Positions 52,285-61,425 are shown, numbered from the stretch's first letter. The stretch: DNA of 64,000 nt from Kosakonia quasisacchari (GCF_004331415.1 NZ_SJOP01000021.1:1-64000); one strand, 5' to 3'. A program made the numbers and translations. Notes: generated from the sequence alone by a model not told the origin.

Positions 52285-53604
52285 ATGGCTGTACGAGACG
52301 AAATACTGGTGACGATCCGCGAGAAAAATACGCCCGTCAGTTCCAGCGAACTTGCCCAGGCGCTCCAGGTTGGCAAGTCGACAATCAAACGCCACCTTGA
52401 AGTCCTTATCAACGAAGGATTATTGCGTAAAGAAGGAGTGGGAAAAGCCACCCGCTATACACTATCCCGTGCTGCGCTTCATCGCCTGGTGATGGCTGCA
52501 AACGAATCTCCTGCGCCATATAATGCCCGGTCTCTGTTGACCTACCTTCAGTCTCCGCTTACCACACGAGAAATCACCGGTTATGTCCGGGATTTCGTCG
52601 ATGCCTACATCCCTAACGAAACATTTTTACTGTCTGAAGCGCTTGCGGAAACCCTGCTGAACGAAGGCCAAATGGCGGGCCAACAGCCTGCCGGAACCTA
52701 TGCCCGAAAAGTACTGGAACAACTGCTGGTCGATCTCTCATGGTCCTCTTCTCGCCTGGAAGGCAACACCTATTCACTGCTGGCAACAGAAGAGCTGTTT
52801 CGCAGTGGCAGGGAAGCGGGAGACATGGATGCGGTAATGCTGCTCAACCATAAACAAGCCATTGAGTTTCTTATTGATGCGGTTCCGCAGTACGGGCTCA
52901 CAACACCTGTCATCAGCAATCTGCATTCGATCTTAATGAGTGATTTATTGTCGGACTCAATGGAGCTTGGCAGCATAAGAACCAAAATCGTTAACGTCAG
53001 CGGCACGACATATACACCTCCACAGACGCCTGTTTTGCTTAAAGAAATGTTTGAAATCATTGTTGAGAAAGCAAGGCTGATTAAAAACCCGGTTGAATCC
53101 GCGTTTTTCCTGTGGGTCAACCTTGCTTATCTACAGCCCTTTGAAGATGGCAACAAGCGGACAAGCCGGCTCGCCGCAAATATTCCGTTGATGATTTACA
53201 ACAGCGCTCCCCTCTCCTTTCTCGACGCAGACCCCACCGAATACGCCTATGCCATGATGGGGATTTATGAAAAACGAGACGTCTCCCTTGCCGCTGAGCT
53301 CTTTGAGTTTTTATATCGCCGTTCAATTAAAAAATATGCTGTCACACTCGACGCGATGGGTGTACCTGACCCGTTTCGGTTTCGTCATCGCGAAGCGTTA
53401 AATGAAGCGATTGGTTATGTGGTTCGCGAAAGGCAGAACCTGGACGCCGCGCTAACGTCTATCGTCCTCGACGAGGAAGAAACGGCTCGTTTCAAAGCGC
53501 TGTTGCAGGAAGAACTGCGCATCCTTGAGGTGTATAACTGTGCGCGGTACCGCCTGCCGATGGGGTTAGTGAAAAAGTGGATTGAAGATGGAAGGCCTCG
53601 CTAG
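52285..53604 (+). CDS. Fic-domain protein with N-terminal winged helix, Q-variant active site
   Basis: A 439-residue protein. Residues 1-60 form a winged helix (SSSELAQALQVGKSTIKRHL), predicted to bind DNA. A segment with the Fic-inhibitory pattern S-x3-E-G lies at S155-E159-G160, followed by the Fic core. The signature loop reads QPFEDGNKR (284-292), with glutamine in place of the histidine that acts as general base in AMP-transferring Fic proteins; all other positions are kept. It may thus bind nucleotides and regulate without AMPylating. AAGGAG precedes the ATG. It stands alone behind the repeat array and is convergent with the WYL regulator. Confidence 0.9.
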   Translation: MAVRDEILVTIREKNTPVSSSELAQALQVGKSTIKRHLEVLINEGLLRKEGVGKATRYTLSRAALHRLVMAANESPAPYNARSLLTYLQSPLTTREITGYVRDFVDAYIPNETFLLSEALAETLLNEGQMAGQQPAGTYARKVLEQLLVDLSWSSSRLEGNTYSLLATEELFRSGREAGDMDAVMLLNHKQAIEFLIDAVPQYGLTTPVISNLHSILMSDLLSDSMELGSIRTKIVNVSGTTYTPPQTPVLLKEMFEIIVEKARLIKNPVESAFFLWVNLAYLQPFEDGNKRTSRLAANIPLMIYNSAPLSFLDADPTEYAYAMMGIYEKRDVSLAAELFEFLYRRSIKKYAVTLDAMGVPDPFRFRHREALNEAIGYVVRERQNLDAALTSIVLDEEETARFKALLQEELRILEVYNCARYRLPMGLVKKWIEDGRPR

Positions 53605-53642
53605 CCCCCCACCAATACTTTTCACTTTTGTAGGCGCGGACG

Positions 53643-54536
53643 CTATCTCTGCGCCACGCCGTGGGCGTAGCGCAGGTGCAGATCCTGCTCGAACTGTTCG
53701 CGTAGCGACGCCGGAGAAAGAATGCCGATATCCGGCAACCAGTAGCGCAACCAGCGAAACAGCGTGTGCGGATCGGTGATGGCGGTCGCGAGCGTTAAGC
53801 TACCGTCATCATGCTGTTCAACAATGCGTTGTGCCGGAAACAGCGCCCGGCGGGTAACATACTCGGCAGCGTGCGCCGAGACGCGCAGCAGCGCTTCCAC
53901 CCGCGAGCCAAAACGGATGCCGACGCTGTTTTCCAGCTCCGCCAGCACCTCCGCATGGGGTTCAAAACAAAGAGTCGTGCTTTTCAGGTTTTCGATTCGC
54001 GCCACTTCAAACGCTTTCAGCCGTCCATTTTCCACCGCCGCCAGATACCAAAGACCGTACTGGTTAATCAGCCGATAAGGCTGCGCACACCGGGGTTTAT
54101 CGCGATAGTGATATTCCACTTCGCAATGCCCGGTAATGGCGTGATTAAGCTGATTAATGACATCTTCAATTTGCCGGTTCTCCCGGCTACTCGGCGCGTG
54201 AAACGTAATATTGCCACGGTGCTGCATACTGTTACGCAGTGATTGACCGTCATTACGCGGAAACAGGTGCGCCACGCCGGTAAAATCGGCGAACTCCGCC
54301 AAATGGCCGTTATGCAAGGCAGGAAGAAGATGGACGCTGAGTTTATAACGCCCCGGTGAAACCTGATCGAGAATATGCCCAAGCCGTGCCAGATCGCGAT
54401 AAGCCGTACGTTCCGTGATACCGAATTTTTCGCACAGCCACGCTTTATCAATGATCTTTCCCTGATACAGTGCCGCGAAGATCTCGCACAGCCGCTCAAT
54501 CAACGGGTCGTGTTTTCTGTCGTGACTATCCTTCAT
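53643..54536 (-). CDS. WYL-domain transcriptional regulator
   Basis: A 297-residue regulator. An N-terminal winged helix covers residues 10-60 (DKAWLCEKFGITERTAYRDLARL). A WYL domain follows (CEVEYHYRDKPRCAQPYRLINQYGLWYLAAV, residues about 138-170), with a C-terminal WCX-like extension (LRYWLPDIGILSP). WYL proteins bind nucleic acid or nucleotide ligands and often control defence or DNA-damage genes. No obvious target operon is adjacent; the neighbouring Fic gene is convergent. The 584 bp upstream contain no clear gene. Confidence 0.88.
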   Translation of the reverse strand: MKDSHDRKHDPLIERLCEIFAALYQGKIIDKAWLCEKFGITERTAYRDLARLGHILDQVSPGRYKLSVHLLPALHNGHLAEFADFTGVAHLFPRNDGQSLRNSMQHRGNITFHAPSSRENRQIEDVINQLNHAITGHCEVEYHYRDKPRCAQPYRLINQYGLWYLAAVENGRLKAFEVARIENLKSTTLCFEPHAEVLAELENSVGIRFGSRVEALLRVSAHAAEYVTRRALFPAQRIVEQHDDGSLTLATAITDPHTLFRWLRYWLPDIGILSPASLREQFEQDLHLRYAHGVAQR

Positions 54537-55120
54537 TGTGACGGGTTCCGAAATACAAAGTCTCAGGAGACGTTAACGGTTACGGCCTGACCCACGCGCC
54601 ACGGCCCTGTTTTCCAGGTAACACCTTGTTTTTTCATAGTGGTTAACGGCAATAACACGAAAAACTAAAATGAAATTTCCGCCCAAAGCGCAACAATTAC
54701 ACAATGCCATGATTTCGCTCAGGGAAAGATAAACGATCGCCCTGACAGGGTGTGTCACTTGGGGATTTTTTGCACATTACTGCTGCGTTTACTTCAACAA
54801 AACCTCAACAGATCCGCCGCTTACACTCTTCCTTCTATGGGCGATACCGCCAATCACTAACGACTCAGGTAGTTACCGTTAAGCGTGCTGGCGGTGTCTA
54901 CCGCACTCTGATGGCGAAAGACACCCGCGTGACTTACGCCGGTTCGATGGGCAAAGTGAGGGCTCACACGCCGCCAATAAGTGCGCAGATAAGTTGCGTT
55001 ATATTCTTGTTTGCCGTTGTTTTAAAAGCGTATTGCGGTCTGGATTGGTGCGCGGCTATAGCTCAATTGCGCATCAGGTTATGCAGCCCGGCAGCGGTAT
55101 ACCGCTCCGGGCAATGGGGA
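54537..55120. other. intergenic region without a recognised gene
   Basis: About 580 bp between the WYL regulator and the aldo/keto reductase. A 139-codon plus-strand frame (54752-55171) runs through it but overlaps the 3' end of the reductase and resembles nothing I know. A short G+C palindrome (CCCTGACAGGG near 54743) is present. It may contain decayed coding sequence. Confidence 0.5.
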
Positions 55121-56074
55121 TCAGGCACCGGCTTTATTCAGCGCGGCGATTTCATCTGCGGAGAGGTTTAACGATACGGCGGTGACAAAGCTGTCGATAT
55201 GCGCCAGTTTGGTGGCGCTGGCAATCGGCGCGGTAACACCCGGTTGCTGAATCAGCCACGCCAACGCCACTTCGGCGGGTTTCACATTGTGGCTGGCCGC
55301 CACGCTTTCCAGCGCCTCAACAATGGCGAAACCACGCGGGTTCAGATATTTGGCAATCCCCTGCCCGCGCTGGCTTTGGCTCAAATCTTTTTCACTGCGG
55401 TATTTACCGGACAAGAAACCGGACGCGAGGCTGTAATAGGTCACCACGCCAATGTTTTCCCGCACTGTTAAATCCTGCAACGCGCCTTCAAAGCTGGAAC
55501 GGTCGTAAAGGTTGTATTCTGGTTGCAGCACCTGGTAGCGCGGCAGACCTTTAGCGTCTGCCACTTTTAACGATTCGCCCAGTTGCTCGGCATTCAGATT
55601 AGATGCGCCAATGGCGCGGATTTTCCCGGCTTTCAGCAGCTTTTCATACGCGCCGAGTGTTTCGTCATACGCAGTGTCACTGTCCGGCCAGTGTGAGAAA
55701 TAGAGATCGATATAGTCCGTTTTCAGGCGGCGTAACGAATCTTCCACCGCCTGGGTGATCCAGCGCGCGGAAAGGCCTTTCTTACCCGCTTCGCCCATAT
55801 CGGCGCCGACTTTGGTAAACAGCGTCACTTTGTCGCGCGCACCAGGATGCGCCGCCAGCCAGTTGCCAATAATGGTTTCCGATTCGCCGCCTTTATTGCC
55901 CGGAGACCAGCGCGAGTAAACATCGGCGGTGTCGATAGCGGTAAAACCTCGCTCCAGCAATGCATCCAGCAAGCTGAAGCTCTGTTTTTCATCGACCGTC
56001 CAGCCAAAAACGTTGCCGCCGAAAACCAGTGTCGGGATCTGTAACCCTGTTGTACCCAGTGAACGTAAAGCCAT
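55121..56074 (-). CDS. aldo/keto reductase
   Basis: A 317-residue NADPH-dependent TIM-barrel reductase. FTAIDTADVYSRW carries the catalytic aspartate and tyrosine (D48 and Y53), FTKVG the lysine and FSHWPD the histidine. LRRLKTDYIDLYFSHWPDSD is the second AKR signature. The substrate is unknown. It lies 79 bp downstream of the LysR gene on the same strand and could be its target. Confidence 0.93.
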   Translation of the reverse strand: MALRSLGTTGLQIPTLVFGGNVFGWTVDEKQSFSLLDALLERGFTAIDTADVYSRWSPGNKGGESETIIGNWLAAHPGARDKVTLFTKVGADMGEAGKKGLSARWITQAVEDSLRRLKTDYIDLYFSHWPDSDTAYDETLGAYEKLLKAGKIRAIGASNLNAEQLGESLKVADAKGLPRYQVLQPEYNLYDRSSFEGALQDLTVRENIGVVTYYSLASGFLSGKYRSEKDLSQSQRGQGIAKYLNPRGFAIVEALESVAASHNVKPAEVALAWLIQQPGVTAPIASATKLAHIDSFVTAVSLNLSADEIAALNKAGA

Positions 56075-56153
56075 GTGCTGATACCTCCGTAAGCGTGCGT
56101 AATGTTCTACGCAAAGAGGTTAATCCTGGCGCGCAGTGGCGTACATTTTTTGG

Positions 56154-57089
56154 TCATCCGTGCGGTTTAAACGCTGGGTGAGTTTGCAGCAACGCGGTGA
56201 TCGGGCGCAGATGTTCACGCAACACGCTATGCAAATGGCGAATTGCCGGGGAAAACTGTTTGCGATGCGGGCAAATCAGGTTCAGCGGCGTGGCTTCGCC
56301 GGGGTGCTGCGGCAACAGCACTTCCAGCCGCCCTGCCAGCACATCAGCGCTGATATCGATCCACGATTTATAAATAATGCCCATGCCTTCCAGCGCCCAA
56401 CGCCGGGCAACATCGGCGTCGTCGCACAGCATCCGGCTTTTGACGATCAACTGGCGGCGCATGCCGTTTTCTGGAAAGCTCCATTTGTCATACACCTGAC
56501 TGTTCATGGTGAAAAGTAAACAGTGGTGATTGACCACGTCATCCAGCGTTTGCGGGCGTCCGTGCTGCGCCAGGTAAGCCGGTGCCGCCGCCAGCACCCG
56601 GCGGTTATCTTCCGCCAGCGGCAGCGCGACATAGCTGTTGTTGTCCAGCACGCCGTAACGAATGGCGATATCGACCGGATCGCGAAAGACATCGCTGATT
56701 TGATCGGAAAGCGAAAGCCGCAGCGACACTTTGGGGTGCTGCTCGCAAAAGCGCGTAATCAGCGGCAGCAGAACATTGCGGCCAATATCGGAAGGCACCG
56801 CCACGCGCAACTCGCCCTGAATCTCTTTATCGCCGCTGTGCAAACTCTCGGCACCGGCGGCGACCACCGCCAGCATCTCCTGCGCGAAAGGGAGATATTT
56901 TTCCCCTTCGGCGGTAAGGCGCAAACTGCGCGTGGAACGCACAAACAGGCGTTTATCCAGATCGCGCTCCAGCCGGTGTACCGCCGCGCTCACCTGGCCT
57001 GGTAACAGCCCGGCTTCACGCGCTGCATTTGAAAAACTTCCCAGTAGCGCTGAACGGACGAACAGCGTGACATCTTCCAGCCGAATCAT
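56154..57089 (-). CDS. LysR-family regulator
   Basis: A 311-residue LysR regulator. The N-terminal helix-turn-helix (GSFSNAAREAGLLPGQVSAAVHRLERDL) is followed by a substrate-binding domain with GELRVAVPSDIGRNVLLPLI. The ATG at 57089 follows GGAGAAAC. It is divergent from an NfsB-like nitroreductase, with a 19-bp palindrome between them, and upstream of an aldo/keto reductase, so both are candidate targets. Confidence 0.92.
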   Translation of the reverse strand: MIRLEDVTLFVRSALLGSFSNAAREAGLLPGQVSAAVHRLERDLDKRLFVRSTRSLRLTAEGEKYLPFAQEMLAVVAAGAESLHSGDKEIQGELRVAVPSDIGRNVLLPLITRFCEQHPKVSLRLSLSDQISDVFRDPVDIAIRYGVLDNNSYVALPLAEDNRRVLAAAPAYLAQHGRPQTLDDVVNHHCLLFTMNSQVYDKWSFPENGMRRQLIVKSRMLCDDADVARRWALEGMGIIYKSWIDISADVLAGRLEVLLPQHPGEATPLNLICPHRKQFSPAIRHLHSVLREHLRPITALLQTHPAFKPHG

Positions 57090-57164
57090 GGTTTCTCCGC
57101 AGGATGAATAACAGGCGAGTGGCTTCTCTGTTTTGCCAGAAAACCGCGCCCGGGCAAACCCCAT

Positions 57165-57183
57165 TTTCACTCGCCGAGTGAAA
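57165..57183. promoter_or_regulatory. 19-bp palindrome between LysR gene and nitroreductase
   Basis: TTTCACTCG-C-CGAGTGAAA is a perfect palindrome 75 bp from the LysR start and 109 bp from the nitroreductase start, a likely operator for the divergent pair. Confidence 0.55.
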
Positions 57184-57292
57184 GTGCTGCCTTTTTACAC
57201 CGATTTATCTTGTGCCGCTTTGCGTTTATTCTCCTCACACTCTACGGGACGGTTCGTCCCGAATTTTCATACATTGCGCCAGGAGAATAACG

Positions 57293-57946
57293 ATGACACT
57301 TGATGATGCCGTAATTGCCCGCCATACCGTGAAAGCCTTTGAACCCGGCAAAACGCTGCCGCAGGACAAAATCGACACGTTGCTCAACGTGCTGCAAAAC
57401 AGCCCCTCTTCAGTGAACTCGCAACCGTGGCACTTTGTGGTCGCCTCCACGCCGGAAGGCCGCGCGGCAATGGCGAAAGCCGCCACCGCTGCGTTCGTTT
57501 ATAACGAGCCGAAAATCGTCAATGCGTCCCACGTTATTGCCTTGTGCATACGCAGCGATCTTGATGAGCAGCATCTGCAAAATGTTCTGGAACAAGAGCA
57601 GAAAGAGGGTCGCTTTAAAGACGAAGCGGCAAAAGCGGGCCAGGATAAGGGTCGCCGTTCGTACGTAGCGATTCACCGTTATGAACAACGCGATTTGCCA
57701 CAGTGGATGGAAAAACAGGTTTATCTGGCACTGGGCGGCCTGCTGCTGGGTGCGGCAATGCTGGGGATTGATGCCACACCGATGGAAGGTTTCGACCAGC
57801 GCGAGCTGGATCTCTCCCTCGGCCTGCGTGAGAAAGGGCTGACCAGCGTGGTGCTGGTGTCGCTCGGTTTTCGCAGCGACAACGATTTCAACGCCGCGCT
57901 GCCAAAATCGCGCCTGCCGCGCGACGAGATTTTTACCTTTATTTAA
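57293..57946 (+). CDS. oxygen-insensitive NAD(P)H nitroreductase (NfsB-like)
   Basis: A 217-residue FMN flavoprotein. ARHTVKAFEPGKTL and NSPSSVNSQPWHFVVAST form the FMN-binding N-terminal part, and LGGLLLGAAMLGIDATPMEGF the conserved central helix. It resembles E. coli NfsB, which reduces nitroaromatics and quinones by two electrons. The true chromosomal nfsB lies elsewhere in E. coli, so this may be a paralogue. The ATG at 57293 follows AGGAG. Confidence 0.92.
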   Translation: MTLDDAVIARHTVKAFEPGKTLPQDKIDTLLNVLQNSPSSVNSQPWHFVVASTPEGRAAMAKAATAAFVYNEPKIVNASHVIALCIRSDLDEQHLQNVLEQEQKEGRFKDEAAKAGQDKGRRSYVAIHRYEQRDLPQWMEKQVYLALGGLLLGAAMLGIDATPMEGFDQRELDLSLGLREKGLTSVVLVSLGFRSDNDFNAALPKSRLPRDEIFTFI

Positions 57947-57963
57947 GCCTTCAGCGCTTCGGT

Positions 57964-57989
57964 ATGCCTCTCCTCGCCAGGAGAGGCAT
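57964..57989. terminator. palindrome between nitroreductase and alcohol dehydrogenase
   Basis: ATGCCTCTCCT and AGGAGAGGCAT form an 11-bp perfect stem with a CGCC loop between convergent genes. It shares a CCTCTCC core with the palindrome at 37524-37547, suggesting a dispersed repeat family. Confidence 0.55.
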
Positions 57990-58029
57990 TGCGCGTTCCA
58001 ACAATTCCCGATAGCGAACAGGCGGCAGG

Positions 58030-59223
58030 TTAAATCGTCGCTTTTTCTGCATTCATGCCCGGCACGAGGATCACTTTGCGGCAATCTTCGGCATGCTTAT
58101 CGAAGATGTCATACCCGCGAGCAGCCTCTTCCAGCTGCAGGTGGTGCGTGACGATCTCTTCCGGTTTCAAATGGCCGGACTCAATCAGCGGTAACAAATC
58201 CGGCAGATACGCATGCACATGCGTCTGGCCCATTTTGAATGTCAGCCCCTTGTCAAAAGCATCGCCAAACATGAAGGCATGGATAAATCCGGCATACACG
58301 CCGGGCACGCTGACAATCCCGCCCCGGCGCGTAGCAGCGATCGCTTGTCGGAGCACTTTCCCGCTGCTGCCTTCGATTTTCAGCGTGCTGAGCACCGTTT
58401 CGGTGGTGCTGCCTTTGGCTTCAAATCCCACGGCATCGATAACGGCGTCAACGCCACGGTGTCCCGCCGTGTTTTCAATTATCCAGGCGGCGGGATCGTC
58501 ATTTTTATCGAAGTTAATCGGTATCACGCCATAGCGATCGCGGGCAAAAGCCAGCCGGTAGTCGCTGTCATCAATCATAAAGATCTGTTCTGCCCCCTCC
58601 AGACGTGCGCAGGCCGCCGTGAGTAAACCGACTGGTCCGGCACCGTAAATCGCCACGCTGGAACCGGGTTTCACCTCGGCGTTTTTCACCGCCTGCCACG
58701 CGGTAGGCAAGATATCGGAGAGAAACAGCACTTTCTCATCGGCCAGCGTATCCGGTACTTTAAACGGCCCGGTGTTGGCTTTCGGCACCCGTACATATTC
58801 GGCCTGGCCGCCGGGAATACCGCCGTACAAATCGCTGTAACCAAACAGCGCCGCAGGCGGCGTGATGCCTTTGCGGTTCAGCGCCGCGCCTTTGCCGGAA
58901 TTGGTTTGCTCACAGGCCGAGTACTGGTGAAGTTTGCAGAAGAAACATTCCCCGCAGGCAATGACAAAAGGGATCACTACCCGGTCGCCTTTACTGACGG
59001 CATGAACACCCGGCCCGGTTTCCACCACTTCGCCCATAAATTCATGACCGAATATATCGCCGTGATTGGTGCCCGGTATTTTCCCGTGGTAAAGATGCAG
59101 GTCGGAGCCGCAAATTGCCGTTGCGGTAACACGAAGAATAATATCGTCTGAAGATTCGATAACCGGGTCGGGGCGGTTATCAACGCTAACTTTATGCGCG
59201 CCGTGATAAGTCAGTGCTCTCAT
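58030..59223 (-). CDS. zinc-dependent alcohol dehydrogenase (formaldehyde dehydrogenase-like)
   Basis: A 397-residue medium-chain dehydrogenase. C38, H60 and E61 (GHEF) bind the catalytic zinc; C90, C93, C96 and C104 the structural zinc. GAGPVGLLTAACARLEGA is the NAD-binding motif, and an insertion near residues 105-140 is typical of the glutathione-independent formaldehyde dehydrogenase branch. The substrate is inferred. The 247 bp upstream hold its promoter and the end of the ABC importer. Confidence 0.9.
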   Translation of the reverse strand: MRALTYHGAHKVSVDNRPDPVIESSDDIILRVTATAICGSDLHLYHGKIPGTNHGDIFGHEFMGEVVETGPGVHAVSKGDRVVIPFVIACGECFFCKLHQYSACEQTNSGKGAALNRKGITPPAALFGYSDLYGGIPGGQAEYVRVPKANTGPFKVPDTLADEKVLFLSDILPTAWQAVKNAEVKPGSSVAIYGAGPVGLLTAACARLEGAEQIFMIDDSDYRLAFARDRYGVIPINFDKNDDPAAWIIENTAGHRGVDAVIDAVGFEAKGSTTETVLSTLKIEGSSGKVLRQAIAATRRGGIVSVPGVYAGFIHAFMFGDAFDKGLTFKMGQTHVHAYLPDLLPLIESGHLKPEEIVTHHLQLEEAARGYDIFDKHAEDCRKVILVPGMNAEKATI

Positions 59224-59422
59224 ATATCCTGTTCCTTATAAGGTTCAGACAGAACTGATAAGCATAGAACAGACCAGAGCAGAGAAATAAAATAGGCAGT
59301 AATTCTTAATATAAGCGAAACGGTTATTTACAACGACAATCACTGACCGTTTAAATTACCGCCGCGCTTATTTAAAAATATAAATATCAATTATCGGCAG
59401 TAGTGGAGAGATTATTTTCTCT

Positions 59423-59455
59423 ATTTCTGGCTGGTTATGTAACGCCAGCCAGAAA
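59423..59455 (-). terminator. hairpin after the ABC importer operon
   Basis: ATTTCTGGCTGG and CCAGCCAGAAAT form a 12-bp perfect stem with a 9-base loop, 15 bp after the last transporter gene. On the minus strand the tail (AGAGAAAATA) is not T-rich, so termination efficiency is uncertain. Confidence 0.55.
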
Positions 59456-59470
59456 TAAAAAGACCATTAT

Positions 59471-60448
59471 TTATTTTGCTATTCCCACCAAATGACATGC
59501 CACATGATGTCCTGGCTCCACCTCACGCAGCACGGGGATTTCAGCGCGGCATTGTGCGGTTGCCAGCGGGCAGCGCGACGAGAAACGGCAGCCGGACGGC
59601 GGGCGCGACGGATCGGGAATTTCCCCCTGCACCACAGCGACGGGTTCGCTATCCGGGTCGAGCGTTGGCACCGCCGCCAGCAATGCCTGGGTGTAAGGAT
59701 GCAGCGGCCGGTTAAACAGCGTATCGCGGCTGGCGGTTTCCACCAGTTGCCCGAGGTACATCACCGCGACGTCATCGCACAGGTGCTCCACCACGCCCAA
59801 ATCATGGGAGATAAACAGGAATGTCACGCCGTGATCGTCGCGTAAATCCGCAAACAAATTAATAATTTGCGCCTGAATGGAGACATCCAGCGCCGAAATC
59901 GGCTCATCGGCGATGATGAAATCCGGGTTGAGGATCAGCGCGCGCGCAATGCCGATACGCTGGCGCTGACCACCGGAAAATTCGTGCGGGAAACGGTTGT
60001 AATGCTGCGGCGCCAGCCCGCAAATCTTCATCACGTCCAGCACCTTGTCGCGCAGCTCTGCCCGGCTGCACAGCTTATGCTCGAGCATCGCTTCGCCAAT
60101 CGCATCGCCCACGCGAATACGCGGATTCAGCGAACTGTACGGGTCCTGAAACACCAGCTGGATTTTCGGACGCAGCGCGCGCATCTGTTTCGCGCTCAGG
60201 TCTTGCAGCTCCTGGCCGTGATACTTCACGCTACCTGCGGTTTTGTCGTACAGCCCAAGCAAGGTGCGGCCAACGGTGGTTTTACCGCTGCCGGACTCAC
60301 CCACCAGCCCGAAAATCGTCCCCTGGCGAATCTTAAAACTGACGCCGTCCACGGCGCGTAACTCTCCGGTTTGCTGGCCAAACAGTCCGTCACGCAGCGG
60401 GAAGTGCTTTTTCAGCCCATCCACTTCAATCACATATTGCTGGCTCAT
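59471..60448 (-). CDS. peptide-type ABC transporter ATP-binding protein (OppF/DppF-like)
   Basis: A 325-residue ATPase. Walker A GESGSGKTT near residue 50, the LSGGQ-like FSGGQRQR, Walker B FIIADEP and H-loop ISHDLGVVEH are present. A C-terminal four-cysteine motif (CRFSSRCPLATAQC) typical of the Opp/Dpp family may bind an iron-sulphur cluster. The start at 60448 overlaps the preceding gene by 4 bp (ATGA); the frame extends 27 codons further upstream. It is the last gene of the operon. Confidence 0.93.
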   Translation of the reverse strand: MSQQYVIEVDGLKKHFPLRDGLFGQQTGELRAVDGVSFKIRQGTIFGLVGESGSGKTTVGRTLLGLYDKTAGSVKYHGQELQDLSAKQMRALRPKIQLVFQDPYSSLNPRIRVGDAIGEAMLEHKLCSRAELRDKVLDVMKICGLAPQHYNRFPHEFSGGQRQRIGIARALILNPDFIIADEPISALDVSIQAQIINLFADLRDDHGVTFLFISHDLGVVEHLCDDVAVMYLGQLVETASRDTLFNRPLHPYTQALLAAVPTLDPDSEPVAVVQGEIPDPSRPPSGCRFSSRCPLATAQCRAEIPVLREVEPGHHVACHLVGIAK

Positions 60449-61425
60449 GCGGTTGGCTCCACTAACGCACTGTGAATACACGCGGCTTGCCGCGTTTGGC
60501 CGATAAGCGGTGGGATCCCCACCCGGCACTGCTCGGTCGCCCGTTCGCAGCGATCGTAAAAGGCGCAGTACGGCGGCAGCGCGGCGAGATCCGGCACCTG
60601 GCCCGGAATGGAGTAAAGCCGACGCCGGCGCTCGCCCGGAATGGGGCGTGCAGCGATTAACCCTTTGGTGTACGGATGCAGCGGGTTACGCAGCACATCG
60701 GCCGTCGGGCCTTGTTCAACAATGCGCCCGGCGTACATCACCACCACATGCTCCGCCATCTGCGCAATCACGCCTAAATCATGGGTGATCAGCATCAGCG
60801 CCATCTCATGCGCCCGCGCCTGATCGCGCAGCAGCCGCAAGATTTGCGCCTGCACGGTAACATCCAGCGCGGTAGTTGGTTCATCGGCGATCAGCAGTTT
60901 GGGCTGGCAGCTCAGCGCCATGGCAATCATGATGCGTTGCAACATGCCGCCGGAAAGCTGATGCGGATAGCTGCTCATCAGGCTCTCCGCCCGCGCCAGC
61001 CCCACTTCGGTGATTAACCGGGTGGCATGCGCCCATGCGGCTTTTGGCGTTTCGCCGCGATGGCGAATCAACGGTTCGCACAACTGCTCGCCGATGGTCA
61101 GCACCGGGTTAAGCGCGGTCATCGGCTCCTGGAAAATCATCGCCAATTGGTTGCCGCGCAGATCCGCCATTTTTGACGGCTTCAGGCGCAGCAAATCCGT
61201 GCCCTGAAACAGAATTTGCCCACCGTCGATGCGGGCCGCTTGCGGCGGCAGCAAACCCATCAATGCCATAGCGGTCACGCTTTTGCCGCAGCCGGACTCG
61301 CCCACCACGCCGATAGTTTGCCCGGCGTTGATGGTGAACGACACCTCCTGCACGGCGCGCACGCGCCCCTGTTCACCGGCAAAAGAGAGGGACAATTGAT
61401 TAAAGGTGATCAGCGGTTCGCTCAT
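60445..61425 (-). CDS. peptide-type ABC transporter ATP-binding protein (OppD/DppD-like)
   Basis: A 326-residue ATPase with Walker A GESGCGKS, LSGGMLQR signature, Walker B LLIADEP and the H-loop ITHDLGVIAQ. Its C-terminal region has CAFYDRCERATEQC, the Opp/Dpp cysteine motif. It pairs with the OppF-like subunit to power import. It overlaps the upstream permease gene by 4 bp. Confidence 0.93.
   Translation of the reverse strand: MSEPLITFNQLSLSFAGEQGRVRAVQEVSFTINAGQTIGVVGESGCGKSVTAMALMGLLPPQAARIDGGQILFQGTDLLRLKPSKMADLRGNQLAMIFQEPMTALNPVLTIGEQLCEPLIRHRGETPKAAWAHATRLITEVGLARAESLMSSYPHQLSGGMLQRIMIAMALSCQPKLLIADEPTTALDVTVQAQILRLLRDQARAHEMALMLITHDLGVIAQMAEHVVVMYAGRIVEQGPTADVLRNPLHPYTKGLIAARPIPGERRRRLYSIPGQVPDLAALPPYCAFYDRCERATEQCRVGIPPLIGQTRQAACIHSALVEPTA

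Noticed and set aside
54752..55171. 139-codon plus-strand frame
   Set aside because: Overlaps the 3' end of the aldo/keto reductase and matches no family I know; kept only as a possible remnant.
56604..56616. ATCTTCCGCCA resembling the selC 3' end (possible attR)
   Set aside because: Only 11 bases, inside a conserved LysR coding sequence; most likely chance.
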